64,000 nucleotides of DNA from Parelaphostrongylus tenuis (lineage: Eukaryota > Nematoda > Chromadorea > Rhabditida > Metastrongylidae). Shown piece after piece: positions 35,531 through 49,800 of the stretch. The DNA lies in NCBI GenBank assembly GCA_019055375.1, contig JAHQIW010007234.1:372001-436000 (forward strand). Reading direction: 5' to 3'. The notes under the pieces are model-generated. The model saw only the letters and a list, made by a program, of their open reading frames with translations. It ran no database searches and was not told the origin of the DNA. Made by a program: the position numbers and the translations under genes. Within the stretch, counting starts at the first letter, position 1. Every line of letters begins with the position of its first letter.

Positions 35531-37940
35531 AAATAGATTGAGATGACGGAATTGTACCGAGAATTCATTTGGATTTGTTATAATTTTTTTCTTCTATTTG
35601 AGCTAACGCTGTTTTACCGAATCCAACTGTAATCCCTTTGATTTACTTCCAATTACCATTTCAGTTTGAATATTTGTTGAATCAGTAGTTCTGATAAATC
35701 AGTGCTCTAAAAAATGATTTTCATCAAACCTCGATAAGAATGATCAATGATCATTTTTTGAACATGATGGGGCCTGCGAGGTAGGTATCAAAGCCTTTAT
35801 TTTGTCATAATTTCGACGTTTTCGACTCTCTCATAGCTGATGATAATGCGAGTCGATTGTCCCGACAGTCGCTCGAGTTGAATCATCGGCTGTGATGAAG
35901 GCGAAGATGTCAAGTGTTGGCCAAATAAAGACTTCGGAACCAACCTCGCATAGGCTCAATCATGTAGAAAAAATAATTATTGATCTGCCTAGTACCATCA
36001 CAATAAGGAGCTAGAAAGTTTCATCCTTGGTAAAGTGCTACTTTCTGTTAGTAAGTTGAATCAAAAACTTCTATTGACATGCAGCCCACTAGATCGAATA
36101 CTTCCACGAAGTAGTGAAACACTCGTGTTCATGTACTTTGATCAGGTGAAATAAAGTCACAAATTTCCCATCTTTTGCTATGGAAGGTCGCGTTAAATAC
36201 CCTGTGTGGACGTCCTGCCAATGAAAAATCTCTCCAATCTTTATTCATAGCCAATTCGTTTTTTTTTCATAACAGATTAAGATGTGAAATACAGTCATAA
36301 GGCTGCTGAAATATCAGAAAATCGGGTACTCAGTTGTACCGCGAACCCGCGATCAACTTATCCGAGCGCTCACGTGTTGCACACCGCACTAGCGAGGCCA
36401 TTGCTTTCCGTTTCTCTAGGCCTTGTTTCGACCTTATAGGTGCTAATCACCTGTCAAGGCGATATATCTGGGAGGAACATGGCGGCGTTGAATACAGTCA
36501 CATTAGCTGTAGTCGAGGTCAGAGTGTTCAACTCTGAGTGACGCCAGCAGTGATAGGGTTACATGACACGACTGAAGGAGAGCAAAGCAAGGGCTTACCG
36601 CGGTATAGAACTATGATGCATAACAGGACCAATGCCTCAGCAGAGTCATCCAATCTGGTAGAGTTTGTTACATATATTCAGATGTTTGGCTATGAATAGA
36701 CCCATGGCCCGATAAAACCCAGCTCGGTACCAATGACTAACTTTTCGTCAAAAACTATAGATTTGAATAAAATAGATAGATAAATTTGAAAGTATCTTGC
36801 CAAGTGCAAAGTTGATTGAACTTGTCTGACTTTCAATAAAGGTAAGCGAAAGAAGCGACTGTTTTTGAATGTTGTAAAAAAGTTGAGTAGTTGATTCTTC
36901 TTCTGAAATCCAGAATTTGTGTGTGAAATCGAGATAGCACTATACTACTCAGCGATTGATGAGAAGATAAAAGTTTTCTTATGCTTTTGTCTGTCCGTAT
37001 AGCAAGTATAGCAGAAGTATTGTCCGTATAGCTTTAATTCTTGCTCCAATGTATTAAACTCCTGACCTTATTTGTCGTTACTTTTCAACATAGATTTTCA
37101 CTAAACATAATTACAGAGAGTGGATGTGTGTATGTGTGAGGTTTATGCGATAAATCTTGGTCCAGGACTGTTCCCGCTCAAAAATAGCCTGCCTAGTCAT
37201 AAGAAGAAAATTAAGATTTAGGACTGCTCTTGAAGTGAAGCTTGAAGTTTGACTCGATTGATGTTTATTTACTGGTGAATTGTACTAGTGGAAATGCTCA
37301 GGATTTGTAGCACTGCTTTTCTCCACTCTGCATTTATCTGCAGCTTGTTTATCATAATTCTGTTTGGAATATGTGCCTTTACGCTCCCATATTTTAGGTT
37401 TTTGCTCGTATAAATTGGTGTATTCATTGAAAGCAAAAGAGGAGAGGCAAAGTCAACGTAGAGCTAAACGAGAGGAGAAAAAGACGAAGAAAACGAAATA
37501 ATTGAGTGGAAAGTATGGTTATGGGAACGTTGTACAATTTTCCTTTCACATATCAGTTAGTCTTTACAAATAGTTTTCATGTTTTGTCTCATTTGCAATT
37601 CTTCAATGGGTTTGTTGTTCATTCGATGTTGTTGTGATATCATGTTCTTGTCATTAATGAAAGGTCGTTACGAAATAAATATCAATATTTATCTTGTTGA
37701 CTAATTATACTATTACGACCAAGTGCTATCTTGAAGGGTTCTTCATACAGCAAGTGTGGGGCATTTTTTAGAGCAAGAAGGGAATCCTTGAGGCTCAAAT
37801 TTCAGTTATCAGTATCATGTATAGTAGTAATGGGAATCGCTGGACTATCAAAGGCGTTCCATGACGAAGAGTCGTAGTTGGTTCTCATTCCCATCGAAGA
37901 ATATACAGTATAGTGTATATTCGTTGGGAAATCAAAAATG

Positions 37941-39720
37941 TTAATGTTCGATAAAGCACAAGGCTGGGACATCGACAACGTAATCGAGCACGAATAGGCA
38001 GTTCCATGTATGATTCATGTCAACATAAAATCTTGGAGGACGATCAATTTCTCCTTTCGGACTTCGTGATGATGCAAAGAATGAGACTTTAGTTTCTTTT
38101 CCCATAACCGTGTGAAATATTTCTCCCTGTTGAGCCATATTGATCAATCCTTGGGCTGCATGGAAAGGTAAATTTTGGAATGGGTGCATGACCTACTGGA
38201 ACGATACACTTTCTTCTTGAATTCTGACGCTTTATAATGTTAGTTTCCTTCGCATAGAGTGCGATTAAAGACTTGAGAGGATGGTCAAAAGTCCGGATTG
38301 CGGACAAATCCGGCTCACGATTGAACAATAAGTTCATCTTTGAGTCGAATTGCGTCTCCATGACAACAGATAACGCGTCAGGAGAACAGCATTTGCAATC
38401 CCTGTGTATTCGTCTGCACGAAATAATTTTCGCCATCAAAGTGATTCTATTTTTTAATGCCTTTATTTCGGATTAGTGAATGGTATTCAAGCACATATCC
38501 ATCAGCAACATGTATCACTGTGGGATCTCTTATTGGAAATCGAGGTGAGCAAAGGCGATCTTTGAAAGCTTCATGAACTGCACATCTTATAAAATAAAAA
38601 AGAAGAAATAAAAAGCATTTAAGATGCACTTCGGAAAAATGAGACTATTGAAATTTTATTTACTAGAAACTCTTCCTATTGTTGCATCACTTCGTTACTC
38701 TCCCTCGCTGTCGTTGACCACCTGTATTACTATTACGTGTCCCAACACTAATCTATCACGTTATGCAGATCTCAGAACTTCTTGCAATCGATTCGTTTTC
38801 TCATTTCTATCATCCACATACGTCTTTGAACTTTATCTGCATGTGGTCTCAGTTGCTGATTTAGGCATTCCCTCTTCTCCGTCACGAATGACGCTAAATG
38901 CTGAACTAGTCTATTTTCACTAGAATCTTGGAATAGACTTCGTGAGGCATCCCCATATAGACTATGTGAAGTGGGCATATCTCATGCAAGATTGGCGATT
39001 ATTTCCCTATTCTAGCGGGATGAGAAGCTTGGTAAGACCACCGGGTGATCTAGGCAAGGTAAAGGTAGGTTTGGATGCCTGCATTGTGATTATGGTTTAC
39101 TAGAATCGCGTTGACTGCATCCTCTGTGTTTCAGAGCGGAAAATGACTTACATGAAAAGCCCCGAACTACGTAGATGATGTCTTCAAACATTTGTCTATT
39201 CTCGCTTAGTCATCTAACCCACACGCATGAGACATTCTCGAATGTTCACCTCTCTCAGTAGACGTCTTTTGCTCTCATGATATGTTTGGCTCATCGTCGG
39301 TGTTGGTATACCTGTTCTTCTGAGATCGGCGAATTTCCTCGAAGCATTGAGATGACAGTGTTATTCACTGTGTCAGAGATTTTAGTAGTATCTTTCATTT
39401 ACTTCGTAGAGACCTTACTTTCTCCTGATACACTATAAAGTAATGTAAAAATGTTGATTCTATTTCTGTAATAATGATCAAAATGGAAAATTTATCAAAC
39501 ACAAGAGGTGGACTTGAAAAGTAAACATAATTCGAAAGAAAATGCGGTTCTGGAGTATGGAATACGTCTATATCGTCATTATGAATATCCTCAAGCATAA
39601 AGTCATAAGTGAAGATAAGGTGTATTGAATTTGCGTATGCTCATCTGCAACGTATTTCGCTATTATAAAATCCTGGAGGACTGGAAGTGAGGAGCACCAT
39701 GAAGGCATTTCAAGCATTGG
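37941..39720 (-). pseudogene. Broken minus-strand coding zone, family not identified
   Basis: Several minus-strand frames look coding but are interrupted. 38189-37941 contains HTVMGKETKVSFFASSR then PKGEIDRPPRFYVD and ends at a stop after PALCFIEH. 38439-38089, in another frame, overlaps it. 38629-38447 contains VHEAFKDRLCSPRFPIRD. 39598-39395 contains MLEDIHNDDIDVFHTPEPHF. A serpin-like C-terminus (a PPRFYVD block before a hydrophobic tail) crossed my mind, but the expected PFxF motif is missing. I do not assign a function. A real multi-exon gene remains possible. Confidence 0.3.
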
Positions 39721-39889
39721 CATGTTTGATGAAGATTTTTTTTGGAAGTAATAGTCGAGATAGGTAGAATAAGGTAGTTGATTAGCAAGGCGTTAACTAG
39801 TTTGCTGGTGAAGCAAAGTTTAACAACCGAACCTATATCCAATAGCTGTCAGTTTGACTGGGGTTCAATGCAAATATGTGTTTTACACC

Positions 39890-40075
39890 AATCCCATCTA
39901 CAGTTGGTTGCTGGCAGCTCCCATGCCTTATATCACAGAGAAAGTTGTAGCAGATAAACGGGTTTGGCAGCGCAGTGGTTGGTACGTACTTCCATTAAGA
40001 GTGAAATGCGGATTCAACTCTCAAGTGAGGCGCACAATTTTGCATATCATCAAGTTTTCTCGGATATATGGTCAC
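39890..40075 (+). repeat. tRNA-derived SINE-like repeat, family S2, well preserved
   Basis: It reads CAGTTGGTTGCTGGCAGCTC, CCTTATATCACAGAGAAAG, TTGGCAGCGCAGTGGTTGGT (A box), GCGGATTCAACTCTCAAGTG (B-box region) and TTTTGCATATCATCAAGTTT. It is the reference copy for family S2. Confidence 0.6.
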
Positions 40076-40891
40076 GACATCATAGCATTGCTATACAAGT
40101 AAGACTTCTAGAAATGGTGTTCTCATTTCTGGTAAATTTAGTTAAACGACTCATCTACTCAACACTTTTGCTATTAAAATTGCAAAGAGCCGCTGTGATT
40201 ACTGCAAAGTAGTGTTCTTCAATAAAATAACAAAATACTTATCATCGATGGAACGTACCTAGCCAAATCTTTTGCTGAATTATACTTATTTGAATGACCA
40301 TGTTCAAATCTTTTTTTTAAATGAAACCTAAATGAGGTTGGTATTCCTTCCTTGCAATTCGAAGGACAAAATTTGATAGACGCTTGACATCTCCGAAACG
40401 TTAGCCATCGCATTTCAAAACAGTAATACCAACTTCATCTAACTTCATTTGAAGAAAAAAGCAGTTCGTAATGGTTTCCATTTCCCATTACTCATGTTTG
40501 GCTTTGGGGAGTTCGTGGTTGTAAACTGATCGTGTTCTATTGCTTGACATATCACTGAGTCGAACCGCCGTTTGTTCTCAAAGAGCATGTCCATCATCTA
40601 GATTCTGCACTATCGATGAAGTTCATTCATCGTTCTTGTGAAAAAAGATGTTCCCGAATCCCATTATCATAAATTCGTTTCTGTCACTAGTAAAATGTCA
40701 TATATTCAAGCCGTTCATCCAGACGATGATCATCAATCTCAAGAACACACGCGGCATTGTATTGCTCTGTCTTGTGACTGCTGTAGGCATGCTATCAATT
40801 TTCACTAAATATTTCCGTCTAAAAGTGATAATTAAAAAATTAGTAAGATAACAGCGATCTTGAAAATGCGGCATATTTTGCTCTGAGTCAG

Positions 40892-43800
40892 ATCAATTGA
40901 TGGTTGGTTGTGAAGACGGAGTGCTGACTGTGCTCGATCCTGGCGGTAACGACAAGGAGCCAGTGCTTGTTAGTCAGCAAGTCGGAAAACCAATCATCGA
41001 CATCATCATCGGCGATTTCCTGCCCACTTCGGGACCTGTAAGCAATCAGCTTCTTTTTCCAGTAATTCCAGCCTAAATTCATTATTTTTCTCTACAACCA
41101 CAATATTAGAGCTACTACTGCTAAAAGTCGTCGGTGGTGGCTAAGAGCTAGCAATTCTAAAAACTAGAAGCATTTTCATTGAAAAGTTTTTCTAATCATT
41201 GGCTTCCTCAAGTAACAGTTGAGTTTTGAGTTTTTATCTACTCATGCGACGTTTTAGTGCATGTCATAGATAACTAGAGTGATTTGAGACGATGTTAAGA
41301 TCATGGCGATGCTGTCACCTTGGGGACTTTCCTACTTCAGTATGTACTACGGTATGTTGCTGCTTGAAAAACTTTTTCAAAAACAAAATGAGTAACGAAA
41401 TTGAAACTTTCAACAACATCCTAAATACAAAAAATCTCAAAATCCTACTCGAGTTTTTATTTGTCACTTATCATTACAATTAGAAATGTGTCAGCTAGGT
41501 AGATGGACCAAAATTCAACTCACTCAGTGGAATACTATGTCGAGTCAGCTGACAATACTTCGTTGTCACTAAGCGCAATATAGAATAGCTTTGTAATGCC
41601 TACTATGAACAAATTTTCCTGGTTGCCCCCAGGGCAAATTTCCAGAGTTAGGTTAAACCGTTTATTGTAGTAATAACACCACAACAAAAAAAGTGTGACG
41701 AAACGTTAAAATACAAGTAAAAAGAGTAAGATGGGGATGCAGACTATGGAGGCACTAGTTAAGTCAACTCAAGATAGAGGCTAATGATGCTGCTTGTGTT
41801 CCTCTTGTAGTGGGCGCCCTTCGTTAGAAAAGAGGTGTGGAAGGAATATAAAGATCCAGATTTTGTGCGCACATTTAAGGAGCGCATCCTGAGTCATGAT
41901 GAAAGAGCGCACAATATTCGAAGCACATAATAAAAGAGGTATAAAATATCCATAGCACGTAGTGCTAAAACGTACAATATCCGGAGCTCGTGAAGCAAAG
42001 ATGGAAACATCCTAAGCGTTAGATCACGGAACACATAATCGTGAGTTCAAAGCTCGACTAATAATCCAAATCCTCATATTTCACAGCTCTGTGATTGTTG
42101 CGTATCACAGCTTACCGTTCCATTAGGGGCGCATGTAGCTCAGCGTTACAGATGCCTACGACACACACGTGATTCATGGTTCGATCTTGCGCCCAAAGCT
42201 CACCGAATCCTCCATCTCTTCATGGTTCCGTATGGCACCAAATTTGCCTAGGAAGATAACAACATTAACTGATACATCGGCGGGACACCGCACGTCAGTG
42301 TAAAGGCCAGATATGAGTTCAGTAATTTCGAACGATAGCTGATGGAGTCGCATGCATGACACACCTACCAGGGACTGGCTAACGCCGAGAGCTGTGTTTT
42401 TCTACCCTTCCATGAGAGAAGATTAGGAAGTAAATGAAACTGAAATCATAATGTTAAACTGACTTGCTGTTTCAAGAGATTGTTGGGGAATAAAACATAT
42501 GAATTCGAATCACTAAGATAAATGATTCATGTTTTCTTCGATAGTATGTCATCATCACGTTCCATTGCCTTCTTTTTCTCATCAGATGCTTCTGATCTCT
42601 CACGAACGAAGATTGAGGAGCTGTTCTCACATGAGATGACAGAACACGCATATAACATGTGCTTGATTCCGTCGCAGACCACTCAGCAGATTCTCGTTCA
42701 ATCTGTCGGATGCGTACTTACGCTGTATCAAGGTGAGTACAACTCCCAAGCATGCATACACACTTACCCTAATCACTTCTATCACTCGTCTTTGGTTCTC
42801 CATGTTCTCATTCATCAATCGAATTGAGTGGGCGAAAATCATAAATCTCTATTCTCGCTTCCAGATTTTGTAACTCCGCCATTTGCTCTCTGCATTTTAT
42901 CACGATCAACTCAGTAAGCGTTTTGTCATCTGTATTTCTGGATTCGTATAATAGCGCCCAACCTGAGTACGGTTCAAACCCCTGTTAACTGTCGGAGCAT
43001 TAGGTTACATCCTTGATTTCAGCAAACACTACCAACTACGACTTCTTTCAGTGAAGTTCAAATACAAACATCTCAACTGTACCTGAGTGTTGAATGATTT
43101 TTAGGCGAACAATGTGTGTTCTCCCGTTCTCCACTGCCTGCTCTTCATCCCGGACCATTATCTTACTGTTATCCGAGTTCGTCATTAGTCACATCGAATG
43201 GAGGACGTCTACACAGTGTGAAATTCAGCCTATTAGCCGGACTTGGCAACACTGCCAAAAGAGTTACGGTGAGAAATAGGATCCACTTCCTATGCGTTTA
43301 ACCTGATAATTTGTTGATATTCTCATTGTTTTCGAACGTAGACACAGCATTGCCGCTTCAGTTTTAGTATTGCTTCACAGGAAAAACTCACTTGTATTCA
43401 GTTCAAGTGAGCGATTTCCTATAACTTTGGTATTAAAACTAATTTGTGTAAATCTTAAAGACTTTTGATCAGCCGACTTGAGGTTGGTAATAGTGTCAGT
43501 AGTAACACTGATAGCAGTAGCACTCTAATGACTGACGTTTTAGCGACTTCGTCTTCTCCAGAGGCTGCACGTACGTTGTATTGATCTATATGAAGCTACT
43601 TTTCCTTCCACTGCTCAAAATACAAATTTATTTCCAATTTTTATAGAGTGTAGGAAATTAAACATAAACGACATAGCATAGAATCCTCCAGAGATACTCA
43701 GCATTACTCGAATCACTCGTATTTACCTTTCAAGAGCAAAGACTAGGACAAAATTACGAAAATGTAGTCAGAAAATAATCAGAATAAATTAATTGTCAAC

Positions 43801-46800
43801 AATTTCGCTCATGTTTACTTGTAAAAGAAACAATGATTTGTGAGAGGAGTTGCTCTGAAAAAGTAGTCAACACTTCCTTAAAACATCTCTTACAATTTTT
43901 TGTGTTTTTCTTAATAGAAATTCTAGAACCTCTCAGTGCTGCATGACAAGATGCCCCAAGAAAGTCTAAGAGTAGAGCTCAGCTCTTGTCCGAGCCATGG
44001 TTCAAAGTTATGCATATCACTTACAATACTGGATACCTTGCTAGACATCATATCACTGCTAAAAATGTGATCTTATGAGGAGTTTTTGGCAATAACCAGA
44101 GAGAAATCGATGATGAGCACCTTTCAGTTCGACTGGTCATTCCATCTGGGTGATACGTGCATCGATATGGCGATAGAAGATTCACATTCTGTTCAACCAT
44201 CTATCATCTGCCTTTGTCGTTACGCCGTCTTCTGCTTCACTACTGGTGGTAGCGTCAGATGGCAAATTCGACTTGAAACGGTTGGCACAGCGCTCATGGT
44301 CTACAATGTAGGAAGTGCGTTTAATCATCACTACATAATCTCATTACACTCACTTGTTCTAACGTCTCCTTTTTCACTCCGACTTTGATATTCCAATAAT
44401 CTCAATCTTACCAAAACATTTATAGCGAAGTCTCCGTCTCCCAGATTTTCAACACAAGAGCGGCACCTGTATTGATAAACAATATAGTAGGAAACAGAAA
44501 CATTTCATCCTAGACATAGTTTTCAGATATCAGTGTCGAAACATTAAAATGAAAGAATTATAGCAATTGTAGTGTATTATTAAGCGTGCTCTGCAATATA
44601 CGCTCATTAGAGATCCCATCCCACGCGCTGCGCTCAACAAGCCTTCCACCGTTTTAAACTCGATAAATTCCTACCACACCTGCCTAGAAGAATAGATAAT
44701 AGCGCTAATCAGAACATCGGTAGCACACCACAAGTCATTGTTTGAGCTAGTTATGCATCTAGACACCTCCAACTATGCGCAATAAAGTCAAATGTCTCGT
44801 GGATCTGTAGAAATTGATCAGCGCCAATCGCCTTTGCCTTCATTCATTCTTTGCGACTCCTGCTAAAGATCACGACATTGTAAATAAGTCCAAATAGCTA
44901 GGACAATCATTTCTCTAAGCAGATTACCTTGATTCAGTACTTTATCATTACAGATTTTATCAATCAATCCAGTATCTTTTTTCTTATGATCAATCAAGCA
45001 CATATATTGGAGTTGCAAAGAAATACCTTCGTGTCAAGCTCTTGCTTGTAGAAGAATCTACTTCAATTCGATTTTGCGTGGCTACAAGTGCTCATACTTT
45101 ACTAGTGTTTGCCGACACCAAGTTGATGTGGAATTGCCAAACTGAAGACACAGTGATATCGCTTAAACTCAGCAATTACAAGTAGGTCTGTTGGAGATTG
45201 TTACTTAGACAACAAATCGAAAGACTGAATTAGAGAGGCGAAAACTAAATTAGCTTCATTGAGGATAAACGATTTTCTCATACATTGTCCAATTTCAGTT
45301 CAACATATCAATACGTACTTTCTATGCTCTCTACGGAAGGCAGAGTATTCATAGGATATCTTGGTACCGAACCAAATTTGTACAAGGTAGTCAAACGCTG
45401 GGGCAGCAATTTCCTTCATCGCGCATGCAAATCGTTTCAGGTCCCTCCGTTAGAAAGCCGTTTCGTTGACTTCAAGGCAAAAATCAAAGAGATGCGTGAG
45501 ATCGAGGCGTCCATCAAAGACATAGGTCAAGCCGGTAGGTATAATGCTTTTCTCATCTTTCTTTTACTACTGCATAAATTCATATGAAAATTCAGGTTCG
45601 GAGAAAAAGAGTGCGTTTGTTATAAAGTGCTTCCCTGGCGAGTTAGAGAAAGCAACGGTTGGTCTTCTTTATTTCAGTGTTCAAAGGCATAGGATGCAAC
45701 TATAAGAATAGAAGAATATAAGGGAAGCATTCAAATGGCTGCCAATAGTTTGGCACCAGACTGTTGTACAAAACGTATTACACAGTCACAGCTATGCGTA
45801 TCAGTTATCGTACAAAATTTTTTTTGTTGGTTTCTCTCAATTACTAGTGAGTAGCGCACAAATGTCGCGGCCTCTAGTCTAATTGAGATTTTGCACGCGG
45901 AGAAGAACTCTTTGACTTCGACATCTTCAATCACGATATCATCTTCCGTTTCTGCATTTTTTTACCATTACAGGTTGAACATAATGTAAAAAACGATGCA
46001 CCCGTTTGCCCGTTGACAGTTTCTCTGCAAGGCGTAGAGTCTGCTGCAAACGTAAAGGTGAGGGCCACTAGAAAATTTTCCATACCTCAATTCCTTAAAC
46101 AGATCTTTTTGCGCTTACAAAGTCACTAGTTCACATATCATCTGTATTTGTTCTGTACACAGTAAGAAGGAGGGAGGAACACTTTCAGTTTATCATTGTT
46201 TATAAGTTCATCTTTGAGTTGAGCGCCTAATCTCTCAAATTAAGATCAACGTCCGCTCCACGATGCAGACGACGTCGCGACAATTTGTTATAGAACGGTC
46301 AGGTATGCTCTTCGTCACTAGCATGAACGAATTTCTATTTGTATTTCTTTACTGAAACAAAAGTTGTATAAGCATCCATGAGAACTTAGAACGAACAAAT
46401 ATGAAACTATGAAATCAAGTATGCGAAACAGTTACGTGACTCAGTTCTGTTGAAAGTCTTTCTATGATTTGGTAGGACTTCCTGATCTAACCATAGACCA
46501 CGTTTGTGCTGTACGGCCCCCTTAACAACTGTGCAAACCAATGTACACCGATAAATCTGTTTTGAACAGATTCTGCGCGGTGTGTGTAGTGATTTTCTGT
46601 GATTTCTCTAAATTTTGAAATCCTTTGGATGTAACTTGACTAGTCAAGAATTCGCTTGAGAGCGCTTCAAGTCGTAGCTCAATTTCTTTCTACCGCTTAT
46701 TTCTCAAAGTTATGGCTCTGCGAAAAGGATGTTTGTTCAGCTGGATGTTCACCAAACATGTTCAATTTCAATGTACATGATTATATATTATATTCATGAG

Positions 46801-49800
46801 CTAGTTTGATTTCGCCCTGGTCTCACTAAATCCCATCCCACCGAGCATCAGACATTTGGAATTACTTGAATTTCTGGAATTACTCAAATTCCTCCACTCC
46901 GTAGGTATGTCAAGCATGGTTATCAGGACACTAGAAAGAATCGATCAAGCAGTATCCAACAACATTTTTAGATGAGACGAGAGCCTTTAATCAGCAAATC
47001 AAATGCAAACCTTCGGAAACATTGTGGGATAAGGAATTGAGGACTGAATGTTAGAAATGCTGTGGCGGCACATTAAAGATGAGGGATCGGGTAATAAAAA
47101 CTCATTGACGCTACTGCACGCTGTTGATATTCAGAAATAACCGCCATTAGAACAGCACAGTAGACAGCAAAATGAAGTAGGAAATACTGAAGAGTACATT
47201 TATATTTAAGCCTAGGACCGCTGGGAACTCCATTCATATCGTATTTGATTTTTCTCACGGTAGGAAAATGAACAAATACACAAGAATGAATAAATTTTAG
47301 CTGTGGTTAAATCGCTGTTTTGATTTAAACGTTCTTCTTCTCATTTATCTACTGAAGGACCTGAGTGGTTCTGATCATAACAAAATGTACCAGTAACAAA
47401 AGGGTACACTGTGCCAAACCAATCACTAGAAACAAAATGACTTCTACAAAAGTCGTGCCGATCACAATGTCCTTCGAAAATAACTGCTATAGAGGTCAGC
47501 TCTTACAAATTGGTTCAACACGTTTTCTTGGTCTTCAAAGGTTTCCCCTCATTGCATCAATGATTTTTAGCACTCTGGTCACTGAGCTAAAATATGTAGA
47601 AGTAAACGATTCACCTTACGTTTAGTAGTTCTAAAGAGCGATTTTGTGTCGAATATCGAGCATAGCCACTTCTATGAAAAGATTATGCTTATCTAGGTGA
47701 CAGTGGATCGGTAAAGATTCCGTTCTTCGTCGGCGACAACATGCCTGTTTCAACTACGGTGCACTTGGCGGCACATTGTTCTGAAACACAAGGTAGCGAG
47801 CTTTTCTGATCAATTCACATCGTTCCTCGGATCAGTTTTCAGCTGAACAACGAATTTACAATGTTAACTCCTACGTACTGCTCAATCATTTCTAACGGCA
47901 ATGTACAGTATGGAGTATGATGCTTGAGCTCTGAATATCTCGTTGATTCAAACCCTATGAAAAGCTAAGTCCTCCGAAGTGTTAATCATTCTGGAGTATA
48001 TTTGTGCCAAGGGCACGACAAAATTAGAACGAAATTCAGATTCGTGAAAAGTTATAAGAACAAATGATGACTGACAACATCAACGACGTCCTCGGAAACA
48101 CTCTTTGCTATATCGAACATGATCTTAGGTGATAAAAGAAGACTGTTCCCACTTAGCATCATAATTTTACCATAAAATTACAAAACTACTGGTTCCTTAG
48201 AAAAAGCCTTAAACTTAACTAAACTAAAAGCTTCAAAGGAAGTTATAATGTCACAACATTTATTCCGATAGAAATCATTATGAGTTAACATGATCACTAT
48301 GAGTGTGTTATGAGTTATGAGAATCACTATGAGTGTGCTTAGTGTTAAAGGTCCATGAGAAGACATAACATTGTTCTCTTATTTTTTTCCAGATGACCCA
48401 CCCTCACCTCAACTGTTTGGATCCTAGTACTTCGTATATTCGATTCATTTTCAAGCATCTATCATCCACAAAGGTCTTTGAGCTACTTTGCCTGCGGATT
48501 CGGCTGCTGCGTGAGGATTTTGATCTTTGTACGAATCCTGTTGACTGCTAGTCGAGCCGACTTTCCCTGAAATCGTGGGGAAACCAAACATTTCGAGAGT
48601 GTCCTAACGACATGATATGTTTGATATTGAGGACATTTCGTCCTCTCCGCCTTCTATCCACCTCAGAAAGGCGAAATTAAACGCGGTATACTCAGTCGAT
48701 CACTTTCGTGACCTCGGGAAGCTCAGGAAGAAGCTCATTTTAATCGCGTGGAACAGTTTCTTTGAACAAACCGTCTTTCTTTTTTTATGAGCAGAGACGA
48801 GGCTGTTTAAAACTTATCTACAACACCTCACGTTAAGGAAAATATCACTTTTCACCGGACCATCAATTATGAATAAATTGTACAACAACAACGCTTATGT
48901 TTGACCATCAAGAAAAACTGAAGATTACTGTTTTGTCGAGATTAATAGAAAGTCGTTCTTGGAACTCACCATACCATTCTTTATAAGTTAACGAGCACTG
49001 CAACTGTACGTAGATTGCGTGTCAATCTGATCTTTCCAAGCTTTAGAAGTAGGGAGCCGCCAAAACGTCAATAGTGTTAAATAGAGCTTTCATTAATTAC
49101 CTCAACTCTGCTTAGGAAGAAGGCACTAATTAATTGATCAAAGCCGAGTTTATTAAGAAATTACTCTGGGAACTCAACGATTAAGTTATTTCAGGACTCA
49201 CAAGTAAGTCATTTTGCTATTTATGGGCTCACAACAAATGAATGTTTTTCAGCCACATCATTCGCCTCTATCCGCCTTCCTCTAACCGCAATGTTCACTG
49301 AGGCTTCTCCCGAGAGAAATGCGTCTTATAAACTCACATTAGATTCCGATAGGCCGTGTGCAGATCTCAACACTCTTTTCCGTGGTCGGGACAGTTTATA
49401 AAACTGCGATAAAGTACTACAGTTTGATAAGCAAACTTTTTTCAGAATTTCAAACGGAAAACCCGACATCAATCGGTTTTCGGGTGCACGGATACGATGC
49501 CACTGCAGCAATTTTTACAGCTAATAAGTCGAGTAAGACCACATTCTACTAGTTAAGCAATGTAAGCACCAAGAATGCATCGTAGTCCATCGTAGATCAG
49601 ACGCCGTTCATGCGTAGACAGGCTCAGGTTTGGTTCTCCAAATTCCATGGAAACTTATTAGCATTCCGCATAGGGGAGAGAACGGTACCTTCTATTTATG
49701 CAATAGCAAGCTTACCTTTGTAAACACTTTACTGATCCGTCTTCATAGTGTTTTTTTCGCTGTACCGATCCCAGTACTTCTGGCATTCAAATCGTTTTTT

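Larger units (their letters stand above)
30634..40891. other. Repeat-rich intergenic region between the four-TM gene and bbs-9
   Basis: Apart from the repeats and degraded coding zones listed separately, I see no gene here. The first exon of bbs-9 (about 40 N-terminal residues) should lie in this region or further upstream, ending one base into a codon; I could not find it. The frame at 31837-32160 is long (107 codons) but AT-biased and unlike any family I know. Confidence 0.5.

Noticed and set aside
37941..38189. Serpin C-terminus
   Set aside because: PPRFYVD is followed by NHTWNC rather than the expected PFxF block; similarity insufficient.
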